Shown in pieces: positions 7,089-13,777 of a stretch of 22,864 nt of DNA. Made by a program: the position numbers and the translations under genes. The stretch lies in the NCBI GenBank assembly GCA_031397815.1, contig JANNMJ010000212.1, forward strand, positions 1 to 22,864, in the 5' to 3' direction. Numbering within the stretch: the stretch's first letter is position 1; every line of letters begins with the position of its first letter. The notes beneath the pieces were generated by a model. It worked only from the letters and a program-made list of their open reading frames with translations, made no database searches and was not told the origin of the DNA. The DNA comes from JANNMJ01 sp031397815 (lineage in GTDB: Bacteria > Bacteroidota > Bacteroidia > Cytophagales > Hymenobacteraceae).

Positions 7089-8651
7089 ATGCACGCGCCC
7101 CACCTGAGCGAACAGGAAATCCGCCGCCGCCACGAGCGCGAAGAGCTTTTAGCTCGTGGCCTGAACCCTTATCCTTCGGCTGAATTCCCGGTTTCAGCCT
7201 CTGCCGTCCAGATCAAGGCCGAGTATAAACCCGAGGCGCAGGCCGAAGGTACCCGCTGGGAAGTAGCGCTCGCCGGACGCCTGATGGGGCGCCGGGTGAT
7301 GGGCAAAGCCTCGTTCGCGGAGCTGCAAGACAGCTCCGGCCGGATTCAGCTCTACGTCAACCGCGACGAAATCGCCCCCGGCGAAGACAAGTCGCTCTAC
7401 AACGACCTGTTCAAGAAGCTCCTTGATATCGGCGATTTTATCGGCGTGAAGGGCTACGTGTTCACCACGCAGGTCGGCGAAATCTCGGTGCACGTGACGG
7501 AGCTGACGCTGCTCGCGAAGAGCTTGCGGCCGTTGCCCATCGTGAAGGAAACCGTCGATGATGCGGGCAACAAAACCACCTACGACGCCTTCACTGACCC
7601 CGAAGCGCGCTACCGCCAACGGTACGTCGATTTGATTGTGAATCCGCACGTCCGGACGGCGTTCGTGCAGCGCTCGCGGATGGTGCAGACGATGCGCGAC
7701 TTCCTGGGCGGCAAAGGCTACCTCGAAGTCGAGACGCCGATTCTGCAACCGCTCTACGGCGGGGCTGCCGCGCGGCCGTTCAAGACGCACCACAACACGC
7801 TCGACATGACGCTCTACCTGCGCATCGCGAACGAGCTGTACCTCAAGCGGCTGATTGTCGGCGGGTTCGATGGCGTGTACGAGTTCGCGAAGGATTTCCG
7901 GAACGAGGGGATGTCGCGCTTTCACAACCCGGAGTTCACGCAGGTCGAGCTGTACGTGGCGTACAAAGACTACCGCTGGATGATGAATCTGGTGGAAGAG
8001 ATGGTCGAGCGCGTGGCCCTCGCGCTGCACGGCACCACCGAGGTGAAGGTCGGCGAGCACGTCATCAACTTTGCGCGGCCGTGGAAGCGCTACACGATGT
8101 ACGAGGCGATTCAGGAGTTCACGGGCGTCGATATCTCGCAGATGCACGAAACCGAGCTGCGCTCGGCGGCGGCGAAGCTGCACGTCAAGCTCGACGCTTC
8201 AATGGGACGTGGGAAGATTATCGATGAGATTTTCGGCGAATACTGCGAAGGCAAGCTCATTCAGCCGACGTTCATCACCGATTACCCGGTCGAAATGTCG
8301 CCCCTCGCGAAGCAGCACGCTGACAATCCGTCGCTCGTCGAGCGGTTCGAGGCGATTTGCAACGGCAAGGAAATCTGCAACGCCTTCTCCGAGCTGAACG
8401 ACCCGATCATTCAACGCCAACGCTTCGAAGACCAAATCGAGCTAGGCAAGCGCGGCGACCCCGAGGCGATGCAGCTCGACGAAGACTTCCTGCGCGCCCT
8501 CGAATACGGAATGCCGCCAACCGCCGGCCTCGGCATCGGCATCGACCGCTTGGCGATGATTATGACCAATTCGGCTTCGATTCAAGACGTCCTCTTCTTC
8601 CCCCAGATGAAGCCCGAGAAGACGGACAAGGCCGACGACGCGGCCGAGTAA
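7089..8651 (+). CDS. lysS: Lysyl-tRNA synthetase, class II
   Basis: LysRS charges tRNA-Lys with lysine in the cytoplasm. The 520-aa protein shows an N-terminal OB-fold anticodon-binding domain (about 55-150, including WEVALAGRLMGRRVMGKASF) followed by the class II catalytic core: motif 1 region YLEVETPILQPLYGGAAARP (211-230), motif 2 FAKDFRNEGMSRFHNPEFT (266-284) and motif 3 GLGIGIDRLAM near the C-terminus, then NSASIQDVLFFPQMKPE. The short insertion before YDAFTDPEARYRQRYVDL (about 153-165) is typical of Bacteroidota LysRS. The frame is open from 6987, but the sequence between contains the promoter at 7037-7063, so MHAPHLSEQEIRRRHERE at 7089 is the start. It appears monocistronic, ending at the shared terminator at 8798-8834. 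The identification is essentially certain. Confidence 0.98.
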   Translation: MHAPHLSEQEIRRRHEREELLARGLNPYPSAEFPVSASAVQIKAEYKPEAQAEGTRWEVALAGRLMGRRVMGKASFAELQDSSGRIQLYVNRDEIAPGEDKSLYNDLFKKLLDIGDFIGVKGYVFTTQVGEISVHVTELTLLAKSLRPLPIVKETVDDAGNKTTYDAFTDPEARYRQRYVDLIVNPHVRTAFVQRSRMVQTMRDFLGGKGYLEVETPILQPLYGGAAARPFKTHHNTLDMTLYLRIANELYLKRLIVGGFDGVYEFAKDFRNEGMSRFHNPEFTQVELYVAYKDYRWMMNLVEEMVERVALALHGTTEVKVGEHVINFARPWKRYTMYEAIQEFTGVDISQMHETELRSAAAKLHVKLDASMGRGKIIDEIFGEYCEGKLIQPTFITDYPVEMSPLAKQHADNPSLVERFEAICNGKEICNAFSELNDPIIQRQRFEDQIELGKRGDPEAMQLDEDFLRALEYGMPPTAGLGIGIDRLAMIMTNSASIQDVLFFPQMKPEKTDKADDAAE

Positions 8652-8689
8652 CGCCTCGGTAAAAGCGGTTGTCAGGTCGCGGTATGCTC

Positions 8690-8750
8690 GCGTAGGGACG
8701 CCTATTGGCGTCCACCGTTCTGAATAGGACGCCAATAGGCGTCCCTACGC
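8690..8750. repeat. REP-like palindrome pair (BIME-type) with GTAG heads
   Basis: A perfect 24-bp inverted repeat (8690-8713 and 8727-8750) around a 13-nt spacer. Each arm is itself a palindrome: GGACGCC-TATT-GGCGTCC (8696-8713) and GGACGCC-AATA-GGCGTCC (8727-8744). The tetranucleotide GTAG (8692-8695) precedes the first and its complement CTAC (8745-8748) follows the second. A small palindrome headed by GTAG, in two inverted copies, is the organisation described for REP elements mobilised by RAYT (TnpA-REP) transposases. No RAYT gene is in the window. It sits after lysS, before the terminator. Confidence 0.75.
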
Positions 8751-8797
8751 ACGTCCAAGACTTTCTGTAGATTTTCGAGATCGAATCTTCCAAACGC

Positions 8798-8834
8798 AAA
8801 ACGGCCCGGTACGCATCGCGTACCGGGCCGTTTT
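8798..8834. terminator. Bidirectional terminator between lysS and the YtxH gene
   Basis: AAAACGGCCCGGTACGC (8798-8814) pairs perfectly over 17 bp with 8818-8834 around a 3-nt loop. A-runs and T-runs flank the GC stem on both strands, so it can end lysS on + and the YtxH gene on -, which converge here. Confidence 0.92.
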
Positions 8835-8856
8835 AGCTTAAAAAAAGCGGCTGAGC

Positions 8857-9195
8857 TTAGCTCGGCGAGCTGCCGGCAGCTTTGCCGGTTGCGCCTTTGT
8901 CAGCCTTGTTCTCCGATGCGAAATCGTTGAACATGCTGTCAGCACCCGACTCTTCGCCACCTTCCGACGAGCCGCTCTGGCCCATCAGGCCGTTGAGCTT
9001 GCCGGTCATTTCCTGCAAGCGGCCGAGGCCGTCGCGGAAAACTTTGTCGAGGTCGCCGCCCCACTTCGAAGCGGAGTTCTTGAGGGTGGCGCGCGAATTT
9101 TTGCCCGAATCAGGCGCGAGGAGCAGACCAGCTACTACCCCAGCGGTTGCACCAGCGAGTAGCGAGAGCAGCACTTTGCTTTTGTTGTTGTCCAT
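8857..9195 (-). CDS. YtxH domain membrane protein
   Basis: A 112-aa small membrane protein of the YtxH/general-stress type. One glycine-rich transmembrane helix (about 8-27, LLSLLAGATAGVVAGLLLAP) is followed directly by the family signature LLAPDSGKNSR. An amphipathic helical region follows (about 33-70), then an acidic, Ser/Gly-rich low-complexity tail. Members are thought to be anchored by the N-terminal helix with the tail in the cytoplasm; biochemical function is unknown. It ends 23 nt before the bidirectional terminator. The next upstream gene on this strand is a second YtxH-type protein, with 151 nt between that contain no other feature I can see. No clean promoter box was found. Confidence 0.85.
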   Translation of the reverse strand: MDNNKSKVLLSLLAGATAGVVAGLLLAPDSGKNSRATLKNSASKWGGDLDKVFRDGLGRLQEMTGKLNGLMGQSGSSEGGEESGADSMFNDFASENKADKGATGKAAGSSPS

Positions 9196-9346
9196 TGTCG
9201 TCGTCGAAAAAAAATGAAGGGGTTACGAAGGGAATGAGGCCACTGAGCTTCGGTTCACACGTTAGGTCAGTGGCAGCGGCGCTTTAACGCACATAGCGGG
9301 CCAATGTTATGGCTGCCGGGCAGTTAATTAACCTTAAAATCAAAAA

Positions 9347-9820
9347 TTAGCCGAGTTGATTGAGCAAGGTAACGACTTCGCGCTTCGTTTTGCCCAACCG
9401 GCGCTGAATCTTCCCGACCAGCTCATCGCCACTGCCTTCGGCGTACGTGAGGTCATCGTCGGTGAGGTCGGCGTATTGCTGCTTGAGCTGGCCTTTGAGG
9501 TCGTTCCAGTTGCCTTTGAGCTGCAAGCCGCTACCGGCGCGCGTCAGGCCCATCGCTTCGAGCTTGTCGAGGTACTTCTTGAGCGCTCCTTCGAGCTGCT
9601 CGCCGTACCGCCCGGCCGAATCGCGGAGCGAAGCCACGGTGTTCACGCCTTTATCGGGCGCCAACAGCAAACCGACTACCGCGCCAGCCGCCGCGCCGAT
9701 GAGGGCCGCAACGACCACTTTACCTGCCGCGGAAGAGCCGGAGTCTTGATCTTGGTCGAAATCTTGGTCACGGTCGACGATGTAGTCGCCGTAGCTGTCA
9801 AAATCCTGGTAGGGAGCCAT
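9347..9820 (-). CDS. YtxH-CsbD fusion membrane protein
   Basis: The 157-aa product joins two stress-associated modules. Residues 1-30 are acidic and Asp/Gln-rich. Residues 33-53 form a glycine/alanine-rich membrane helix ending in LLLAPDKG, the YtxH signature. Residues 60-95 are an amphipathic helix. Residues 101-157 (LKGNWNDLKGQLKQQYADLT, then DDDLTYAEG, DELVGKIQRRLG) match the CsbD pattern: W-N-x-L-K-G, L-T-D-D-D-L, L-x-G-K-I-Q. In most genomes CsbD is a separate 60-70 aa soluble protein, so this fusion would tether it to the membrane. The YtxH half is clearly paralogous to the neighbouring 112-aa protein (AGLLLAPDSG versus VGLLLAPDKG). It is transcribed divergently from aroK. Confidence 0.85.
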   Translation of the reverse strand: MAPYQDFDSYGDYIVDRDQDFDQDQDSGSSAAGKVVVAALIGAAAGAVVGLLLAPDKGVNTVASLRDSAGRYGEQLEGALKKYLDKLEAMGLTRAGSGLQLKGNWNDLKGQLKQQYADLTDDDLTYAEGSGDELVGKIQRRLGKTKREVVTLLNQLG

Positions 9821-9974
9821 AGTCAGATTGGGTTTGGGTTCAAATAGTCGGCAAGCATACGAAACTTTGTTCGATATCGCTGTTTTTGCCGCCCGGCGCT
9901 ATACGTCTGCCGTTTGCGCGGGGTTGGCTTGGCGGGAACTTTGACCAAATTTTGTTGCCGCGCCAAGCCGCTGC

Positions 9975-10012
9975 GGCGCCGAAATGGCGCTGTTTCGGCG
10001 CCGAAACAGCGC
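9975..10012 (+). promoter_or_regulatory. Overlapping alternative hairpins in the aroK leader
   Basis: Positions 9987-10012 are a perfect 26-nt palindrome (13-bp arms GCGCTGTTTCGGC / GCCGAAACAGCGC). Overlapping it, GGCGCCGAAA (9975-9984) pairs with TTTCGGCGCC (9993-10002) around an 8-nt loop. The two structures share the middle strand and cannot form together. They arise because GGCGCCGAAA-nn-GCGC occurs twice (9975-9990, 9997-10012) on either side of TGTTTC. The element ends 23 nt before the GTG start. It could be an RNA switch, a double operator or simply a palindrome. Confidence 0.6.
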
Positions 10013-10035
10013 ACTTCGCCTTCTTTCTCAGCTAC

Positions 10036-10605
10036 GTGACACTTTCTGATTCGTCTTCACTTTCATCAGCACCGGAGCGCATTTTTCTGGTCGGGTTGCC
10101 CGGTGCCGGGAAAACCACGTGCGGCCGGGCGCTCGCCGAAGGGCTAGGCTGGCCGTTTCTCGACCTCGATGAGGTGATTTCCACGGAAGCGGGTTGCTCG
10201 GTGGCGCATCTTTTTCAGACCGAAGGCGAAGCGGCGTTCCGCGTGCGCGAGGCGGCGGCGCTGCGGCGGGTGGGCGTGGCCGCGCCGCTGGTGTTAGCCA
10301 CCGGCGGCGGCACCCCGTGCTTCCACGGCTCTCTGGATTGGCTATTGCAGCACGGAAAAGTGGTGTGGCTGGATACACCGCCGGAAATCATCGCGGAACG
10401 CCTGCCAATCAGTCAGATAGCTGCCCGGCCGCTGCTCTTAGAGGCCCACGGCGGCAACCTTCAGGCAACGCGTGAGGCCCTTGCCATACTCTTAAAACAA
10501 ACTCTGAGCGCCCGATTACCGTTCTACGCTCGCGCGCCGTGGCGCAGCCCGCCCGACGAGCCTGTTCGGAGCCTGCAAACCCGACTTTTCGCATCCGGCG
10601 AATAG
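10036..10605 (+). CDS. aroK: Shikimate kinase
   Basis: Catalyses ATP-dependent 3-phosphorylation of shikimate, the fifth step of the chorismate pathway. With the GTG start at 10036 the protein is 189 aa, a usual length. Residues seen: P-loop G20-LPGA-G25-K26-T27, shikimate-site D45 in FLDLDEVI, FRVREA with R69, the ATGGGTP loop (88-94), WLDTPPEIIAERL (111-123) and the LID arginine R131 in RPLL. The frame is open from an ATG at 9886, but that extension runs through the leader hairpins and is compositionally unlike the protein, so I prefer the GTG; this start is not certain. No other aro gene lies nearby. An 8-bp inverted repeat CTGCCGCC/GGCGGCAG (10632-10639, 10661-10668) after the stop may be a weak terminator. 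Confidence 0.93.
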   Translation: MTLSDSSSLSSAPERIFLVGLPGAGKTTCGRALAEGLGWPFLDLDEVISTEAGCSVAHLFQTEGEAAFRVREAAALRRVGVAAPLVLATGGGTPCFHGSLDWLLQHGKVVWLDTPPEIIAERLPISQIAARPLLLEAHGGNLQATREALAILLKQTLSARLPFYARAPWRSPPDEPVRSLQTRLFASGE

Positions 10606-10668
10606 CATTCAGGCGCCCTCCGTTTCACAAGCTGCCGCCCACCAAACCGCTTCCCGGCTTGGCGGCAG

Positions 10669-10676
10669 TAATTTTG
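10669..10676 (+). promoter_or_regulatory. -7 box TAATTTTG for the fatty-acid hydroxylase gene
   Basis: Perfect TAnnTTTG match 49 nt before the ATG at 10726, directly after the right arm of an 8-bp inverted repeat (10661-10668). No TTG is seen at the expected -33 distance. Confidence 0.5.
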
Positions 10677-10725
10677 CACCGCATTTGCTGCGCCCGCTTC
10701 GGGCCTTCTACCCTGCTCCCTCCTG

Positions 10726-11370
10726 ATGGTAACCGAAACTTCAGCCCCCCCGCGCCCCAAGCATAAGGGGTCGGCTCAACTATTTGAAAACCCGGTCCTT
10801 GAGCGGATGACGCATACGCACATCGCGCTGCCGGTGTCGGTTTTTTTGATTACCACCGTCCTGAGCCTGTATTTCGGCCTGACGCGTGGCTATATCGCCG
10901 GCGTTTCGGCGTTTGCGTTGTTTGTGGCGGGTTGGTTCGGGTTCACGCTCGTTGAATATTGCGTGCATCGGTACCTCTACCATATGCCCGCCAAAACGGA
11001 GCGGCGCGCCAAGATTCAGTACACGATGCACGGCGTGCACCACGAGTATCCGAAGGATAAATCGCGGTTGGCAATGCCGCCGATTATCTCGGTTTTCGTG
11101 GTTTCGGTACTGTTTTTCGTGTTCCGATTCGTGTTCGGTTCGGCGGCTTTCGGCGTGTTGGCGGGTTTTGTGTTCGGCTACGCGCTGTACCTGTTCGTGC
11201 ACTACGCGATTCACGCCTACGCGCCGCCGAAGAATTTCCTAAAGGTTTGGTGGCTGCACCACAGCCAGCATCATTACCGGCAGGATGAGATCGCGTTTGG
11301 CGTGAGCACCACGATTTGGGACCACATCATCGGCACGATGCCGAAAACGACGAAGCCGAGCGCCAATTAA
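10726..11370 (+). CDS. Fatty acid hydroxylase superfamily protein (Scs7/FA2H-like)
   Basis: A 214-aa integral membrane di-iron oxygenase candidate. Hydrophobic segments at about 33-52, 57-78, 119-138 and 142-160 surround the histidine clusters of the superfamily: H81-RYLY-H86, H102-GV-H105-H106, H159-AIH163, H178-H179-SQ-H182-H183 and a late WDH200. The HGVHHEYPKDKSRLAMPP stretch and the C-terminal HHSQHHYRQDEIAFGVSTTIWDHIIGT resemble FA2H/Scs7 enzymes that 2-hydroxylate fatty acyl chains, which would suit the sphingolipid-type lipids of many Bacteroidota. The exact substrate (sphingolipid fatty acid, ornithine lipid or carotenoid) cannot be told from sequence. There is no cytochrome b5 domain fused. 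It stands alone between its own promoter and a strong terminator. Confidence 0.87.
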   Translation: MVTETSAPPRPKHKGSAQLFENPVLERMTHTHIALPVSVFLITTVLSLYFGLTRGYIAGVSAFALFVAGWFGFTLVEYCVHRYLYHMPAKTERRAKIQYTMHGVHHEYPKDKSRLAMPPIISVFVVSVLFFVFRFVFGSAAFGVLAGFVFGYALYLFVHYAIHAYAPPKNFLKVWWLHHSQHHYRQDEIAFGVSTTIWDHIIGTMPKTTKPSAN

Positions 11371-11412
11371 TCCGGCTTTTTCGACCCTCTTTTTCGACCC
11401 GAATAAAAAACC

Positions 11413-11449
11413 AAAACGCCCCGGTAGCAGCTTGCTACCGGGGCGTTTT
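11413..11449. terminator. Bidirectional terminator after the hydroxylase gene
   Basis: AAAACGCCCCGGTAGCA (11413-11429) pairs perfectly over 17 bp with 11433-11449 around the loop GCT, with an A-run on the left and a T-run on the right. It separates the + hydroxylase gene from the convergent - small lipoprotein gene. Confidence 0.92.
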
Positions 11450-11507
11450 ATTTCGCGAAGTGCAGCCCCCAAAAGGGCCGCCACGCGCGCCAAAGCCGAA
11501 GAAGATC

Positions 11508-11684
11508 TTAACGGAAGCGCCGCATCAGGAATAAAATCAGCAGGCCGACGATAAAAATCAGCACAAACGCCGACACGAAGCCGGCTTTGAAAATGCCTTT
11601 GATAACATCGCAGCTGCTGAGCGTAGTCACCACCAGCGCCATCAGAAACGCGAGGGTGGGCAGACGAATAATGGCAGGTTTCAT
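11508..11684 (-). CDS. Small membrane lipoprotein, 58 aa
   Basis: A short gene encoding MKPAIIRLPTLAF, a hydrophobic stretch and the lipobox TTLSSC (Cys at residue 30), then DVIKGIFKAG and a second hydrophobic helix (FVSAFVLIFIVGLLILFLM) ending in RRFR. I recognise this layout, LSSC plus IxxIFKAG plus one helix and a basic end, from many tiny Bacteroidota proteins of unknown function. Signal peptidase II processing after Lgt modification is predicted. The frame stays open upstream to 11855, but that part reads as unlikely protein, and the start at 11684 gives a proper signal peptide. It lies between two terminators, so it is probably a single-gene unit. Confidence 0.75.
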   Translation of the reverse strand: MKPAIIRLPTLAFLMALVVTTLSSCDVIKGIFKAGFVSAFVLIFIVGLLILFLMRRFR

Positions 11685-11831
11685 ATCGAATCTCGGGGGG
11701 GAGGAAGGGCGAAAAGCCGAATGTGAGAGGAAGCACTCGCGCCAACCGGCGCCGAGCAGATTTGCCCGCATACTGTGCTGCCCGCAGAAAGGTTGAGTTA
11801 TTAGGCGCCGCGCCCGGCCGGGCCGAAACGA

Positions 11832-11865
11832 AAACGCCCGTCCGGCGCAAGCCAAACGGGCGTTT
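11832..11865 (-). terminator. Terminator of the aldehyde dehydrogenase gene
   Basis: AAACGCCCGT (11832-11841) and ACGGGCGTTT (11856-11865) pair over 10 bp around a 14-nt loop. Read on the minus strand, the stem is followed by a T-run, 66 nt after the ALDH stop. The sequence between it and the lipoprotein start (11685-11831) shows nothing further. Confidence 0.8.
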
Positions 11866-11930
11866 CTGAACTGGAATCGACACTTTTAGGCGTCTGCTCA
11901 GGCGCAGATCGCTAAGCCGACGGCTTCGAA

Positions 11931-13505
11931 CTAGATATCAAACTTGATTCCCTGCGCCAGCGGCAGCTCGCGCGAGTAGTTGATGGTGTTCGTCTGACGG
12001 CGCATATAGACGCGCCACGCATCGGAACCCGATTCGCGCCCGCCGCCCGTTTCCTTCTCCCCACCGAACGCGCCGCCGATCTCAGCGCCCGACGTGCCGA
12101 TGTTGACGTTGGCGATGCCGCAGTCGGATCCGGCGTGGCTCAGGAAGGCTTCTGCCTCGCGCATGTTCACCGTGAAAATCGACGACGACAGACCCTGTTT
12201 CACGCCATTCTGCACCGCGATGGCGTTTTCCACGCTGCCGGAGTACTTGATGAGGTACAGAATCGGCGCGAAGGTTTCTTCCTGCACCATGTGGTAGTGG
12301 TTTTCAGCTTCTACGATGGCCGGGGTCACGTAGGTGCCGGTTTCGTAGCCGTGGCCGCTGAGCACGTCGCCACCGATGAGCAGCTTGCCGCCCTCGCCCT
12401 GCACGTGCTCCAGCGCACTCAGGAAGCCTTTAACGGCGTCTTTATCGATGAGCGGCCCCACGAGCGTCCCCGCCGACAGCGGATGACCGATGGCGAGCTT
12501 CGGATAAACCGCGAGCAGGCGCGCCTTCACGTTGTCGAAAATCGAATCGTGGACGATAAGGCGGCGCGTGGTGGTGCAACGCTGACCGGCCGTCCCTACG
12601 GACCCGAACACGATGCCCGGCATCGCCAAATCGACGTCGGCGTTTTCGGTGAGGATGATGGCGTTGTTACCGCCCAGCTCCAACAGCGCGCGGCCCAAGC
12701 GGGCGCCCACCGTCTGGCCCACGGCTTTGCCCATCCGGGTCGAGCCAGTGGCCGACACGAGCGGCACGCGGGTGTCGGCGCTCATCGCCTGACCGACTTC
12801 CGGCCCGCCGATGATGAGGTTGAAGATGCCTTCCGGCAGCTCATTTTCTTCCAGCACCGAGCGCAGGATATGCTGCACGGCCACGCCCGTGAGCGGCGTT
12901 TTCTCCGACGGTTTCCAGATGCAGGTATCGCCGCAGACGGCGGCCAGCATCGCGTTCCAGCTCCAAACGGCTACCGGAAAGTTGAACGCCGAGATGATGC
13001 CGACCACGCCGAGCGGGTGGTATTGCTCGTACATCCGGTGCGCCGGGCGCTCCGAGTGCATCGTGTAGCCGTGAAGCTGGCGCGAAAGCCCGACCGCGAA
13101 GTCGCAGATGTCGATCATCTCCTGCACTTCGCCGAGGCCTTCTTGCAGAATCTTGCCCATTTCGAGGCTCACGAGCTTGCCGAGCGGCTCTTTCAACTCG
13201 CGCAGGCGGTTGCCGATTTGCCGAACGATTTCGCCGCGCTTCGGCGCGGGCACCAGGCGCCACGACTGAAACGCTTCCTGCGCTTTCTCAACGACCGCGT
13301 TGTAATCATCCACCGTAGCCATCCGCACGGCGCCGAGGCGCTGGCCATCGGCGGGCGAGAAGATTTCGCGGATGGGGCGGTCGGCGCCGTCGGCGAGCCA
13401 CTTTCGGCCGGTGGAGGCGGCTGGGCTAATCTCGCTCAGCCCGAGGGCGTGGAGGGTATCAAGGACATCGTGCGCCAAAGGCGCTTCGTCGAGGGCCTGC
13501 TTCAT
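11931..13505 (-). CDS. Aldehyde dehydrogenase, ALDH7 (antiquitin/AmaB) type
   Basis: A 524-aa NAD(P)-dependent aldehyde dehydrogenase. The catalytic Cys is C310 in GTAGQRCTTTRRL, the general base is E276 in LLELGGNNA, and N175 sits in SAFNFPVAVW. The NAD-site stretch VSATGSTRMGKAVG (250-263) and the ELGGNNAI motif are those of the ALDH7 group, whose best-known activity is oxidation of alpha-aminoadipate semialdehyde (delta-1-piperideine-6-carboxylate) to alpha-aminoadipate in lysine breakdown. The C-terminal GAFGGEKETGGGRESGSDAW also fits. No lysine-pathway partner gene is in the window, so the substrate is inferred from family alone. A minus-strand -7 box lies at 13611-13604 and a terminator follows the stop. 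Confidence 0.93.
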   Translation of the reverse strand: MKQALDEAPLAHDVLDTLHALGLSEISPAASTGRKWLADGADRPIREIFSPADGQRLGAVRMATVDDYNAVVEKAQEAFQSWRLVPAPKRGEIVRQIGNRLRELKEPLGKLVSLEMGKILQEGLGEVQEMIDICDFAVGLSRQLHGYTMHSERPAHRMYEQYHPLGVVGIISAFNFPVAVWSWNAMLAAVCGDTCIWKPSEKTPLTGVAVQHILRSVLEENELPEGIFNLIIGGPEVGQAMSADTRVPLVSATGSTRMGKAVGQTVGARLGRALLELGGNNAIILTENADVDLAMPGIVFGSVGTAGQRCTTTRRLIVHDSIFDNVKARLLAVYPKLAIGHPLSAGTLVGPLIDKDAVKGFLSALEHVQGEGGKLLIGGDVLSGHGYETGTYVTPAIVEAENHYHMVQEETFAPILYLIKYSGSVENAIAVQNGVKQGLSSSIFTVNMREAEAFLSHAGSDCGIANVNIGTSGAEIGGAFGGEKETGGGRESGSDAWRVYMRRQTNTINYSRELPLAQGIKFDI

Positions 13506-13603
13506 CGTCAGGTGATTGGTTTTGGCTTCCGGATAAAAAAGAATCGGCGGACTCGCCGCGACTCGCCGCTTATTTCGGCGGCAATGTTCGGCGGTCGGCC
13601 TAG

Positions 13604-13611
13604 CAAAGGTA
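13604..13611 (-). promoter_or_regulatory. -7 box TACCTTTG for the aldehyde dehydrogenase gene
   Basis: CAAAGGTA on the + strand reads TACCTTTG on the minus strand, 98 nt upstream of the ALDH ATG. No -33 TTG at the usual spacing. The leader (13506-13603) contains short GC-rich repeats of the word ACTCGCCGC and nothing else recognisable. Confidence 0.5.
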
Positions 13612-13680
13612 CGGCCGACGCGATTGGCTGTCAGGCGCGTGTCAGGTGCTTGGCAGATGCTTGGTGGGGACGAAAAAGCA

Positions 13681-13710
13681 AACGTCCCCGCCGAAACCGA
13701 CGGGGACGTT
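13681..13710 (-). terminator. Terminator of the DegP/DegQ protease gene
   Basis: AACGTCCCCG (13681-13690) and CGGGGACGTT (13701-13710) form a 10-bp stem around a 10-nt loop. Read on the minus strand, the downstream sequence is T-rich (TTTGCTTTTTCG). It lies 67 nt after the protease stop. Confidence 0.85.
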
Positions 13711-13777
13711 CATTCTGAATCAATCGGCGCGGAGCAGGTTTCAGCCCCGCTCTTCGCACACTCTTCTGCCTGACGCT

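Noticed and set aside
9886..10035. 50-residue N-terminal extension of shikimate kinase
   Set aside because: It would translate through the leader palindromes and has no counterpart in shikimate kinases; the GTG at 10036 gives the normal length.
12135..13718. Long + strand open frame (about 527 codons) antisense to the aldehyde dehydrogenase gene
   Set aside because: It is the mirror of a clear ALDH7 gene in GC-rich DNA, and its translation is Arg/His-rich with no recognisable family features.
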